DNA of 64,000 nt, taken from Proteinivorax hydrogeniformans. GTDB taxonomy: Bacteria > Bacillota > Proteinivoracia > Proteinivoracales > Proteinivoracaceae. The stretch lies in NCBI RefSeq assembly GCF_040515995.1, contig NZ_CP159485.1:1922001-1986000 (forward strand). The letters are read 5' to 3'. This document shows positions 55,307-63,173 of this stretch, in pieces. The first letter of the stretch is position 1; each line of letters begins with the position of its first letter. Position numbers and translations under genes: made by a program. Below the pieces are notes generated by a model. The model had not been told where the DNA came from and searched no databases. It saw nothing but the letters and a program-made list of their open reading frames with translations.

Positions 55307-55701
55307 TCAATATTTACCTCCAGATACCTACCACAAGTAGTTATATCATAGTTGAACTTAGTTATGTTTTCGCTTATTGGATAGGTTCCGCCAGGGGCGT
55401 TGCGAACTATGCTGGATGTGCCGCTTCTGTGATAGTATTTTATTTGATCTTCATTTGGGTAGTTAATTACTAGCCTTCCAAAATTATCGATAAATACTTC
55501 TTCCTTGTATATAGCCCTGTTAATATCCCTAGCCATTCTTTGATGAATTGTTCTAATGTTGTATTGATATTCAGCAGACTTTCTCATTTCCTCAGATAGG
55601 TTCATGGAAAAAATAATTAACTGCAGGAGAATTATCATAATAAAGGTTATTAGAGGTAAGGCTACTAGAACTTCCAACAAAGTAAAGCCCTTATTTTTCA
55701 T
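55249..55701 (-). CDS. Minor pilin with prepilin motif (GspJ/ComGF-like)
   Basis: 150 residues from the ATG at 55701 (GGAAGGGT upstream); the longer frame to 55797 only overlaps the previous gene. Motif MKNKGFTLLEVLVALPLI, Glu at +5. It continues with a helix and a beta-rich domain (RRMARDINRA-like QRMARDINRAIY, GRLVINYPNEDQIKYYH) as in ComGF/GspJ proteins. It is third of four minor pilins in the operon. Confidence 0.85.
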   Translation of the reverse strand: MKNKGFTLLEVLVALPLITFIMIILLQLIIFSMNLSEEMRKSAEYQYNIRTIHQRMARDINRAIYKEEVFIDNFGRLVINYPNEDQIKYYHRSGTSSIVRNAPGGTYPISENITKFNYDITTCGRYLEVNIEWDNHRGFSIILKIPQRET

Positions 55702-56038
55702 AATAATACCCTTCCAAACTAACAGAGTAAGTGCCAGTAAGCTGCCTCCACGAAACCGTAACATCCACAACATCGAACTGTGATGATTGCGTAACATTTA
55801 TTTCTACATCAAACATCTCATCTCCTGCACAAATAAAGGAATAATGGTGTTTTTTGCTATTTTTACTAAGTTTTTGTTCTAAAATGTTGTTTGCCACAAG
55901 CACAGCGTCAGAATAATTGCGGTTATATGCTTCAATCTGATTTATAGTAATTATAGCTGCTGTAAACGTAGCAACTACCATCGATACCAGAACAACTGAT
56001 AGCAACACATTTAACAAAATAGCTCCATTATTATTCAT
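55691..56038 (-). CDS. Minor pilin candidate without Glu+5 (GspI/PilV-like)
   Basis: 115 residues. N-terminus MNNNGAILLNVLLSVVLVSMVVATF: cleavage Gly, then Asn rather than Glu at +5. GspK-like pilins lacking Glu+5 sit at the tip, but the size and ANNILEQKL motif (about 49-57) resemble GspI/PilV. It overlaps its upstream neighbour by 8 nt and its downstream neighbour by 11 nt. Confidence 0.7.
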   Translation of the reverse strand: MNNNGAILLNVLLSVVLVSMVVATFTAAIITINQIEAYNRNYSDAVLVANNILEQKLSKNSKKHHYSFICAGDEMFDVEINVTQSSQFDVVDVTVSWRQLTGTYSVSLEGYYYEK

Positions 56039-56477
56039 TATAGTTAAGCTCCATTCTTAACCTACCACCTATTACGTCAAAGTAAATTATAGCCTGGTTA
56101 CCATATTGATCACTTATGGTTATTCTTCCCCCTCGCTCTGATAGTCCGGTATTGTAGATTAACATATAGGGCGAAAAATTATTTGTTATTCTCAAATTTT
56201 CTGGGACTTCCATAGTCCATTTCTTCTCAAGATTCTGATGAACCTCATAGGACTTATTGCACCCCGATGGAAAATAAACTGTAACTGAAGTATCGGTGCT
56301 CATAGCTTTTTGCTGAGCATACTGTAAATCTAATAGAATCTTTTGGGCATAGTTTTCTAAGTTTAGGGCAGGGTTTTGATTAGTTGTTAAAACAAAGCTC
56401 GAAACTGTTAGAATAACGGCACTAAAAACTGCTATAACTATTAAAAGTTCCAACATCGTAAATCCATGTTCATGCAT
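56031..56477 (-). CDS. GspH/FimT-like minor pilin
   Basis: 148 residues. MHEHGFTMLELLIVIAVFS with Glu +5; then DLQYAQQKAMSTDTSVTVYFP, the GspH/FimT pattern (LQ.AR..A...). One basic residue-poor leader of only four residues. It has no own ribosome site; a 12-codon leader ORF overlaps its start, so translation is probably coupled. Confidence 0.85.
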   Translation of the reverse strand: MHEHGFTMLELLIVIAVFSAVILTVSSFVLTTNQNPALNLENYAQKILLDLQYAQQKAMSTDTSVTVYFPSGCNKSYEVHQNLEKKWTMEVPENLRITNNFSPYMLIYNTGLSERGGRITISDQYGNQAIIYFDVIGGRLRMELNYNE

Positions 56478-56508
56478 TTAACTTGGTTATCAACATTCGA
56501 TAACTCAT
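56470..56508 (-). CDS. 12-codon leader ORF coupled to the GspH-like gene
   Basis: ATG at 56508 with AAGGTGGTGAG upstream encodes MSYRMLITKLNA and stops at TGA inside ATGCATGA, which also contains the ATG of the pilin gene. The only good ribosome site in the region belongs to this leader. It could simply deliver ribosomes to the pilin start (inference). Confidence 0.45.
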   Translation of the reverse strand: MSYRMLITKLNA

Positions 56509-56526
56509 CTCACCACCTTATATGCT

Positions 56527-57504
56527 TTAAATATTCTGCAATAAACTATAAATAGGATACAGCAGCACTATTACAATAACAACGATTACCGAAGCAACTA
56601 CCAGCATCATAATAGGTTCAAAAGTTTTAGCAAAGCCCGCCGCTTTTAGTTTTAATTCCTTTTGGTAAAAGTTTGCAGCTCTTTGAGTAGCGTCAACTAA
56701 GTTTGCTGCCTCTTCACCTACCGTAATAAAACCTAGAGGTATTGGGTTGTTTTCAAAGCTTCTTAACGCAGATGTAAAGGAATGTCCTTTACTTAAAAGC
56801 TGTTTTTGTTTAAATGCTATATCTTTAATTTCTTTAGACGGATAATGTTGTAATAAGCTTAAACTTTTATAGAGGGAGATACCCTGCTGCAAAGTATTAT
56901 GTAAGATTTCATAGTACGTCATTTTTTCAAGGTCCCAAAAGATCTTTCCTAAAACAGGCAACCGCCGTATCCCCTCTCTTTTGATTCTGATATAGACAAA
57001 AAGTGCCGCTACAACTGCTCCTATCAGTAGTAATTGTGGAAAGGGCAAAGTTAATATAATATTTAAGATTATATTTTTATCAACCCCTAAGGTAATGTAT
57101 ACTGCCTCCATTGAGGGGACAAGCCAAACAAGGGTTAGAATTATTGTCAACAGAGCAATTCCAAGTAGTATACCAGGGTATATTAAAGAAGTTATCAGCG
57201 TTTCTTTAAGTTCTTTTTTTTGCTTTAGAAAAGCGCTGATTTTTTCTATGCTCTTTACAAGCATTTCTCCTTCTTCTCCCACTTTAATTAATTCGATAAT
57301 ATACTTTGGAAATTGACCTGTGCTATTTAAGCTTTCATGGAGACTATAACCTTTTTCTAAGCTGCTAAAGATGTCTTGCGATATCAGCCTTTGATTTTTA
57401 TCTCCGATGTCCTGCATTAGCTTAAATGCCGGAAGCAGCGATACTTTTCCTTTTAAAAGGTAAAATATGTTATCTAAAAACTCAATTAGATGCTTTTCCT
57501 TCAT
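56527..57504 (-). CDS. Short GspF/ComGB-type platform protein
   Basis: 325 residues, about 75 less than PilC of the first locus. Two GspF domains: DNIFYLLKGKVSLLPAFKLM and LHNTLQQGISLYKSLSLL, with IKVGEEGEML and ITVGEEAANLV. TM segments at about 112-130, 143-165 and 298-320. It is paired with the ATPase whose gene overlaps by 23 nt. Size and neighbours resemble ComGB of competence pili. Confidence 0.88.
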   Translation of the reverse strand: MKEKHLIEFLDNIFYLLKGKVSLLPAFKLMQDIGDKNQRLISQDIFSSLEKGYSLHESLNSTGQFPKYIIELIKVGEEGEMLVKSIEKISAFLKQKKELKETLITSLIYPGILLGIALLTIILTLVWLVPSMEAVYITLGVDKNIILNIILTLPFPQLLLIGAVVAALFVYIRIKREGIRRLPVLGKIFWDLEKMTYYEILHNTLQQGISLYKSLSLLQHYPSKEIKDIAFKQKQLLSKGHSFTSALRSFENNPIPLGFITVGEEAANLVDATQRAANFYQKELKLKAAGFAKTFEPIMMLVVASVIVVIVIVLLYPIYSLLQNI

Positions 57505-58540
57505 TTTTAAAAACTCCTAACACACGATTTATTTCCTTTTTATCTGTGATGTTTTGGCACTTTTTGGAATGAGCAGCCTGTTTTAAGCAAAATAGTTTTT
57601 CCCTTACTTTACTTACGGCTTTTTGATCTCTTTTTAATATATAACTTTTTAAATTTTCGTCCTTTAAAAGAACCTCAAATATCCCTGTCCTACCCCTATA
57701 CTCGTCATCTCTGCTTTTTATTCTAATAAGACGTTGAGCTAAAGCCCCTCTAAATGCTTCGGCAAAAATTGCGGGATTTACATCTAAATTTATAAATCGA
57801 TCTATAGAGGAGAGGGTATCTTCTGTATGTACGCTGGCAAGAACTGTATGCCCAGTTAAAGCTGCCCTTATAGCAATTTGGGCTGTTTTGGCATTTCTCA
57901 CTTCACCTATAATAATTATATCAGGGTCTTGCCTTAAAACAGATGTAAGAAGCGGTGAAAAGTCCAGGCCTAATTCTTCCGCCACATCGATTTGTGTAAA
58001 ATGAGGTACCTTATATTCCACTGGATCCTCTATAGTCACAATGTTTACACTTTCATCATAAAGCTGATTGGCCATAGTATATAGCGTTGTTGTTTTACCA
58101 CTTCCAGTCGGTCCACAGACCAAAATCAAACCTCCCCTTATGTTAAGCAGCTTATTTATTTCAGATATTTGGAATGCTTCCATCCCTAAAGCTTCAAAGG
58201 TGCTAAACTCTGGAGAGTATGGAAACAGCCGAAGAACTAACTTTTCGCCCCAGACAGTGTTGATTGTAGAAACTCGCACATCAACTGATTGCTTTCCCTC
58301 TAACTTAAAACTACCTTGTTGAGGATGTCTATTTCTAGTGATATCTAAATTACTTAAAACCTTAATCCTTGAATACACCTTTAAAGCATCTTCTCTTTTT
58401 AGGGTATGGTCTCTTTTAAGCAACCCATCCACTCTAAAAAAGACTTCTATATCATTGTTTGTAGGGTGAAAGTGTATGTCGCTACATTTTTTTAAAAATC
58501 CCTCCGCTATTAAATTATCTAAATACCTTTCTGCCTCCAA
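57482..58540 (-). CDS. ComGA/GspE-type assembly ATPase
   Basis: 352 residues from TTG 58540, which has GGAGGT six bases upstream; the longer frame to 58615 begins in the aroE terminator. No MshEN domain and no tetracysteine, unlike PilB. Walker A CGPTGSGKTTT, Asp box TIEDPVEYKVP, Walker B RQDPDIIIIGEVRN, and His box TGHTVLASVHTED. Size and features match ComGA of Bacillus DNA-uptake pili. First gene of the second pilus operon. Confidence 0.9.
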   Translation of the reverse strand: MEAERYLDNLIAEGFLKKCSDIHFHPTNNDIEVFFRVDGLLKRDHTLKREDALKVYSRIKVLSNLDITRNRHPQQGSFKLEGKQSVDVRVSTINTVWGEKLVLRLFPYSPEFSTFEALGMEAFQISEINKLLNIRGGLILVCGPTGSGKTTTLYTMANQLYDESVNIVTIEDPVEYKVPHFTQIDVAEELGLDFSPLLTSVLRQDPDIIIIGEVRNAKTAQIAIRAALTGHTVLASVHTEDTLSSIDRFINLDVNPAIFAEAFRGALAQRLIRIKSRDDEYRGRTGIFEVLLKDENLKSYILKRDQKAVSKVREKLFCLKQAAHSKKCQNITDKKEINRVLGVFKNEGKASN

Positions 58541-58604
58541 AGTTACACCTCCTATTTGTGACAATATTCTATTATTTTGGCTAAAATCCTCTATTTTAGT
58601 GCAA

Positions 58605-58643
58605 GAAATAAGCACCAGTGCCTAAGGCACTAGTGCTTATTTC
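58605..58643 (-). terminator. Hairpin spanning the aroE stop codon
   Basis: GAAATAAGCACTAGTGCC/GGCACTGGTGCTTATTTC gives a stem of about 18 bp with one mismatch. It includes the aroE stop TAG and is not followed by a T-run. It probably stabilises the aroE mRNA end or attenuates read-through into the pilus operon. Confidence 0.6.
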
Positions 58644-59397
58644 CATTTGTTCTCATTAAGCTATCTAGTATTTTCATTGTGGGACTGTGGCCTGTCCAAA
58701 TTTCAAAAGATTTTAGCGCTTGGGCATACAGCAGGCTTAGGCCAGAAATGTACTTGATTTTGCTGTTTAGTGATGGGCTGGTATTATAATTGCAATCTAT
58801 AACGGTATGATCATTCTTATTATCAAAAAGGTAGGATATATCTAAATCTAAGGGGAGGGTGTTTATAGTAACCCCCTTTAGTTTTTGCTTGCTAAACTGA
58901 TCAAGGCTCATAAGTTCAATATATGGGTATCTATACCTTAAAGACTCACCTGCTGTAGCATTTCTACAGGCAACAGTTACTTTTTGGCCACTTTCGTTAA
59001 GTGCATAGAGCGTTGTATTAGCCATGTTGCCGCTCCCTAGTATATATATTTTTTCATTTTTGTAAGGAGCTAATATAAACTGCATACCTCTAAAGTCGGT
59101 ATTATCTCCTATAAGCTTTCCATTAACTATAGATACCGTATTAACGCTAGAAATCGTTTTTACATAATCAGGGTGTTCATCTATAAGGTTTAGTATTTCC
59201 CCCTTTAAAGGATAGGTTACATTAAACCCTTTGTATCCCTCCTTTTTTAGCTTTTTTAGCACCTTTTCTAAGTTTTCAAAAGATACATCTATTTTGCTAT
59301 ACCTTGCAGATAGTCCATAGTAGTCAAATAGCCTGTTATGTATTTTAGGCGACAAACTATGGTCTATGGGAGAGCCTATAACACAATATTTATCCAT
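58630..59397 (-). CDS. aroE: Shikimate dehydrogenase
   Basis: 255 residues. Reduces 3-dehydroshikimate with NADPH. Substrate site IGSPIDHSLSPKIHN, catalytic Lys in GFNVTYPLKGEI, SSVNTV, NTDFRGM, NADP motif ILGSGNMANTT, and C-terminal YAQALKSFEIWTG. Slightly short but complete. GGAGGAC ribosome site. aroQ and aroK elsewhere in the window supply other steps of the pathway. Confidence 0.95.
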   Translation of the reverse strand: MDKYCVIGSPIDHSLSPKIHNRLFDYYGLSARYSKIDVSFENLEKVLKKLKKEGYKGFNVTYPLKGEILNLIDEHPDYVKTISSVNTVSIVNGKLIGDNTDFRGMQFILAPYKNEKIYILGSGNMANTTLYALNESGQKVTVACRNATAGESLRYRYPYIELMSLDQFSKQKLKGVTINTLPLDLDISYLFDNKNDHTVIDCNYNTSPSLNSKIKYISGLSLLYAQALKSFEIWTGHSPTMKILDSLMRTNGNKH

Positions 59398-59461
59398 AGC
59401 TAGTCCTCCTTTTTTAAAAAAATAACAGCTATCTCCTTACATGGATGACAGCTGCGTTAAC

Positions 59462-59680
59462 TCATACTTTTAAGTCTTCTTTTGCTACTTTTTTTGAATC
59501 AACAAACTTTAGACTAACTTGAACATGATTGCCAATTCTTTTAAAGCCTATATCCCCAAGGGACATATCTTTTACATCGGGATTATCTCTTTTGGCTTCC
59601 TCCACTATTGCTTTAAGCATTTGAAGTACATCAACTTCATCCCAATCTACTTTTTTAAAGACAGTTACAACTCTTTCCAT
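59462..59680 (-). CDS. Conserved-looking small protein, function unknown
   Basis: 72 residues, no membrane segment. Sequence is mixed alpha/beta in character: an N-terminal strand MERVVTVFKKVDW, an acidic helix DVLQMLKAIVEEAKRD, and strands GFKRIGNHVQVSLKFVD. AGGTGC-type ribosome site. It lies between yqeG and aroE on the same strand. I do not recognise a family. Confidence 0.6.
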   Translation of the reverse strand: MERVVTVFKKVDWDEVDVLQMLKAIVEEAKRDNPDVKDMSLGDIGFKRIGNHVQVSLKFVDSKKVAKEDLKV

Positions 59681-59739
59681 TACTTAAGGCACCTCCTAGA
59701 GATAATTTATTCAAAAGGTGCCTATTTATACATTTATCT

Positions 59740-60261
59740 TTAAATTTCTCCTTTTATATACCCTCTATTTTTTAGTGATCTAAGTACCATCTTTTCAGCT
59801 TGCCTTACTATTTTTGTGCCGATAAACTCCTTTTCGTTTATTGGTATCACTAAGATAGTAAACAAACCAGAGCGATTGCCCCCTAAAACATCAGTAAAAA
59901 TCTGATCTCCTATAACTGCAGAGGAGTTTTTTTTGCTTTCCATTAACTCTATAGCTCTAGAAAATGGACTTCGTCTCGGTTTATTAGCTTTTGAAATAAA
60001 AGGAAGCCCGGCCTCTTTAGCAAAGGACGCCACTCTATTTTCCCCATTATTTGACACAATTACAACTTTAAAGCCTTGGTCTATCAAATTTTTAAACCAC
60101 TTCATCAGCTTAGAATTAGGTGAAGGTTCATTCCACCCAACTAAGGTATTATCTAAATCTGTTATTATAGTATCTATACCATTTTTCTTTAATTTCTCCA
60201 CATCTAGCTCATATACAGATTCTAAGTACAAATCGGGAGTTAACTTTTTTAAGATAGAAAT
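59740..60261 (-). CDS. yqeG: YqeG-family HAD-IIIA phosphatase, probable ATT start
   Basis: 173 residues if begun at ATT 60261. The first ATG or equivalent (60231) would remove the conserved (M)SILKKLTPDLY start of YqeG proteins. The upstream sequence encodes exactly that, and AGGAGGTGG stands seven bases before the ATT. The only initiation-like codons there are ATT and ATC. HAD motifs: ITDLDNTLVGW (nucleophile and acid Asp), VIVSNNG, KANKPRRSPF (Lys), AVIGDQIFTDVLGG. Probably a phosphatase; physiological substrate not established. Confidence 0.88.
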   Translation of the reverse strand: MSILKKLTPDLYLESVYELDVEKLKKNGIDTIITDLDNTLVGWNEPSPNSKLMKWFKNLIDQGFKVVIVSNNGENRVASFAKEAGLPFISKANKPRRSPFSRAIELMESKKNSSAVIGDQIFTDVLGGNRSGLFTILVIPINEKEFIGTKIVRQAEKMVLRSLKNRGYIKGEI

Positions 60262-60308
60262 AGTACCACCTCCTAGATAAAAATATTATAGCATTTTTTG
60301 GTGGGTTT

Positions 60309-61004
60309 TTAAATTAAATTTTGCACTTTTAGTTCTTTTAACAGTTTTATTATGGCTTTTTTTTCAATTCGGGAAACATATGACCTTGATATACCTAGCT
60401 TTTCTGCTATCTCCCGTTGTGTTAATATCTCGTTTGAACCTAGACCAAATCGCTTTACTATAACAAAACGTTCTTTTTGCGTAAGATTAAATAGCACCTC
60501 GTTTAATCTAGCTATATTAAGCTTTGTATCAACCTTTTCAAATAGGTCACTTTCAGTTCCTAAGATATCCATTAAGGTTAGTTCATTTCCTTCACCGTCA
60601 GTTCCTAAAGGTTCTTCTAATGATTTATCATCTCGACTTTTTTTGTTCGATCTTAACTGCATCAATATTTCATTTTCTATACAACGGGCGGCGTAGGTAG
60701 CTAGTTTGATTCCCTTTTTACGATCGAAGCTGTCTATTGCTTTCATAAGCCCACAAGATCCTAAAGATATTAAATCGTCATGCTCTATTGCAGTGTTATC
60801 ATATTTTTTGACGATATGGGCAACTAAACGTAGGTTATGCTCAATTAGCTTTTTCCGTGCCTCTTTGTCACCTTGCTCCATTTTTATTAAGTAATGCTCT
60901 TCTTCTTTAGCGCTAAGCGGCTGAGGAAATGTATTGTTTTTTACATATGATACTAACAGCGAAAGCTCCTTTAAAGCATAAGCAAGTGCAAATAAAATTG
61001 ACAA
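60309..61004 (-). CDS. sigK: Sporulation sigma factor, pro-sigma-K
   Basis: 231 residues. The N-terminus FALAYALKELSLLVSYVKNN matches the inhibitory, membrane-associated pro-sequence of B. subtilis SigK, which is cut off by SpoIVFB, with FPQPLS following. Region 2 is LIEHNLRLVAHIVKKY and GIKLATYAARCIENEILM. Region 4 is LTQREIAEKLGISRSYVSRIEKKA. The start is TTG at 61004 with AGGGGGG upstream. The gene is intact here, not split by a skin-type element. It directs late mother-cell transcription. Confidence 0.95.
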   Translation of the reverse strand: MSILFALAYALKELSLLVSYVKNNTFPQPLSAKEEEHYLIKMEQGDKEARKKLIEHNLRLVAHIVKKYDNTAIEHDDLISLGSCGLMKAIDSFDRKKGIKLATYAARCIENEILMQLRSNKKSRDDKSLEEPLGTDGEGNELTLMDILGTESDLFEKVDTKLNIARLNEVLFNLTQKERFVIVKRFGLGSNEILTQREIAEKLGISRSYVSRIEKKAIIKLLKELKVQNLI

Positions 61005-61066
61005 TCTAAAGCCCCCCTTTTTTATGTGTTTAACATTTATATGTTTTTAGAGGGGAAAAAATTAGT

Positions 61067-62503
61067 TTATAAGCCAATCTCACTGAGAATTTCCTGCATT
61101 ATTTTAACTGGGCTTTGCCCATTTTCTACTAATATAGTTATGACATATTTTGGGTTTTCATAAGGAAAAAAACCGGCAATCCACCTTAGACCATTATCGG
61201 CTGTGCCTGTTTTCGCTCCACCACCATATAAGATATCTTTTGCAGTGCCATAGCTAATTGTAGATTGCATCATTTTTTTAAGTTTATTTGATGTATCTAA
61301 GGATATAATTGGCTTGGCATTAAAAAAATCAATGGAAGATGACGGAAGGGTCGGTTTTTCACCAATGTAATGAACTATATTAGGATGAATGTTGTAGCCT
61401 CCATTTGCAACGATTGAAGTTAATTTAGCTATTTGAATAGGTGTTACCTCTAATTGCCCCTGGCCCATGGCTAGTAACCTGTTGCCTTTAATGCCACTAA
61501 CTGTGTCTATTTGAGGTATTTTGCCTTTTGATTCAAAGTCTAACCCCACCTCTGTTGACTTTCCTAGCCCTAATTTTGAGGCAGTTTTTAATATTTCTGA
61601 CGGTCCTATGTCAGTTGTGATTTCGTGAAAAACTTCATTACAGGAGTAAGCAAACGCCTCTTGAAGCGTTACTCGCCCATGTACGACTGGACAACTATCA
61701 CCCCCACATAAAAAGGTGTCTTGTAGCTTGTATCCATTTTCTATGGCTGTGATTGAAGTTACGATTTTAAACAAAGATGCAGGATTATATTGTTTATGAA
61801 TTGTTATGGCTTTATTTATGTGGCTTCCGTCATCTGCTTGCTCATAGTTATGAGTAGGACGGCTTAGCATAGTTAACACTTCCCCAGTGCTTGGATCCAT
61901 TATAATAACCGCACCTTGCTGCATGTTGTCATTTTTATCGACTATATACTCCACTTGCTGTTGCAAACTTGAATCTATAGTTAAAACAACCACCGTTTCA
62001 TTTTCTGGATTTTTTATATCATGAAAATGTTCAGGCGAAAGCAATTCTCCATAAACATCAGTAAAAGCAGAAACTTTTGAAGGAGCCGCTGCTAAATCAT
62101 CATTATATTGGGCCTCTATGCCACTTACGCCTTTATAGCCAAAAATGCTATATAAATTATGATGATTAATCAGCCCAAGTAGGTGGTTGGCTATGTCAGT
62201 TTTTCTTTTTGTAATGGTCACCGGCTTTGCCTCGTCAGCTTTTTCTTGAGAAAAAATCACTTTTTTATTTTCTGGGCAATAACTAGCCCAACCTTGTGTT
62301 TCTTCTGTTTTTAAAAGAGAGTCTAGGTTTCTATCTAAAATATCGCCCCGATTACAGTTGTAAATAAGCGTTTTCATTCTTTGATTAACTATTTGTTGAC
62401 TGTATTGAGTATGCTTAAAAAGCGATAGATAGCCCACTTTTGCTAACAAAAAAGCAAAGATTAATAAGAACACAATCAGTAACACGTTAATTCTTTTGTA
62501 CAT
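61067..62503 (-). CDS. Class B penicillin-binding transpeptidase
   Basis: 478 residues. N-terminal anchor (about 8-27), a short dimerisation domain, then the transpeptidase: SLFK (S-x-x-K) in YNPASLFKI (about 240), SCN (S-x-N) in AYSCNEVF (about 288), KTG in GGAKTGTADNG (about 432). It is smaller than SpoVD/FtsI (no PASTA domain) and lacks a glycosyltransferase domain. Its neighbour sigK hints at a role in spore cortex, but nothing in the sequence proves it. Confidence 0.9.
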   Translation of the reverse strand: MYKRINVLLIVFLLIFAFLLAKVGYLSLFKHTQYSQQIVNQRMKTLIYNCNRGDILDRNLDSLLKTEETQGWASYCPENKKVIFSQEKADEAKPVTITKRKTDIANHLLGLINHHNLYSIFGYKGVSGIEAQYNDDLAAAPSKVSAFTDVYGELLSPEHFHDIKNPENETVVVLTIDSSLQQQVEYIVDKNDNMQQGAVIIMDPSTGEVLTMLSRPTHNYEQADDGSHINKAITIHKQYNPASLFKIVTSITAIENGYKLQDTFLCGGDSCPVVHGRVTLQEAFAYSCNEVFHEITTDIGPSEILKTASKLGLGKSTEVGLDFESKGKIPQIDTVSGIKGNRLLAMGQGQLEVTPIQIAKLTSIVANGGYNIHPNIVHYIGEKPTLPSSSIDFFNAKPIISLDTSNKLKKMMQSTISYGTAKDILYGGGAKTGTADNGLRWIAGFFPYENPKYVITILVENGQSPVKIMQEILSEIGL

Positions 62504-62548
62504 AAAAAACCTCCTGAAGATATTATCTCCAGGAGAGTTTTAAAGAAT

Positions 62549-63172
62549 TCAGTGACTGTTTACTAATGAGATTATTTTTGCAGTTAAGATGTCTATTGCT
62601 ACTTTGTTTTCGCCGCCTTCTGGCACAATAATGTCAGCAAACTTTTTCGATGGTTCTACAAATTGCAAGTGCATCGGCCTAACTACTGAAAGGTACTGAT
62701 CAACTACAGATTCTAGTGTTCTTTCTCGCTCTTTAATATCCCTAACTATCCTACGTATAATGCGAACGTCCGGGTCTGTATCGACATAGACCTTTATATC
62801 CATAAGATCTCTTATTCTTTTATCCTCTAAAATTAAAATCCCCTCTAGAATTATTATTTTCTTAGGTTCTTCCGTGACAGCTTCAGGTAGCCTAGTGTGA
62901 CTTTTAAAGGAATAAACAGGTCTTTGTATAGGTTTGCCAGCCCTTAAGTCTGTTAGATGCTTTAACAGTAGGTCTGTGTCAAAGGCTAGAGGATGGTCGT
63001 AATTTGTTTTCAGTCGTTCTTCAAAGGTTATCTTAGATTGATCTTTGTAGTATGAATCATGCTCTATAATAGTTATTTTACTGGAATCAATTTTTTCTAA
63101 AACCTTTTGAGCGACAGTGGTTTTACCTGAGCCTGTGCCACCGGCAATTCCTATAATTACAGGTGTTTTCAT
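62549..63172 (-). CDS. udk: Uridine kinase
   Basis: 207 residues from the ATG at 63172 (AGAAGGGAG upstream); the frame to 63199 overlaps the U32 gene. P-loop GGTGSGKTT, catalytic Asp region [31 protein letters not shown], and ILEGILIL. Phosphorylates uridine and cytidine. Standard length. It is located between the U32 protease and the PBP as in many Firmicutes. Confidence 0.95.
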   Translation of the reverse strand: MKTPVIIGIAGGTGSGKTTVAQKVLEKIDSSKITIIEHDSYYKDQSKITFEERLKTNYDHPLAFDTDLLLKHLTDLRAGKPIQRPVYSFKSHTRLPEAVTEEPKKIIILEGILILEDKRIRDLMDIKVYVDTDPDVRIIRRIVRDIKERERTLESVVDQYLSVVRPMHLQFVEPSKKFADIIVPEGGENKVAIDILTAKIISLVNSH

Positions 63173-63173
63173 T

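Noticed and set aside
55702-55797. Longer start for the GFTLLEV minor pilin
   Set aside because: The upstream residues overlap the preceding gene, and a good ribosome site with ATG directly precedes the prepilin leader at 55701.
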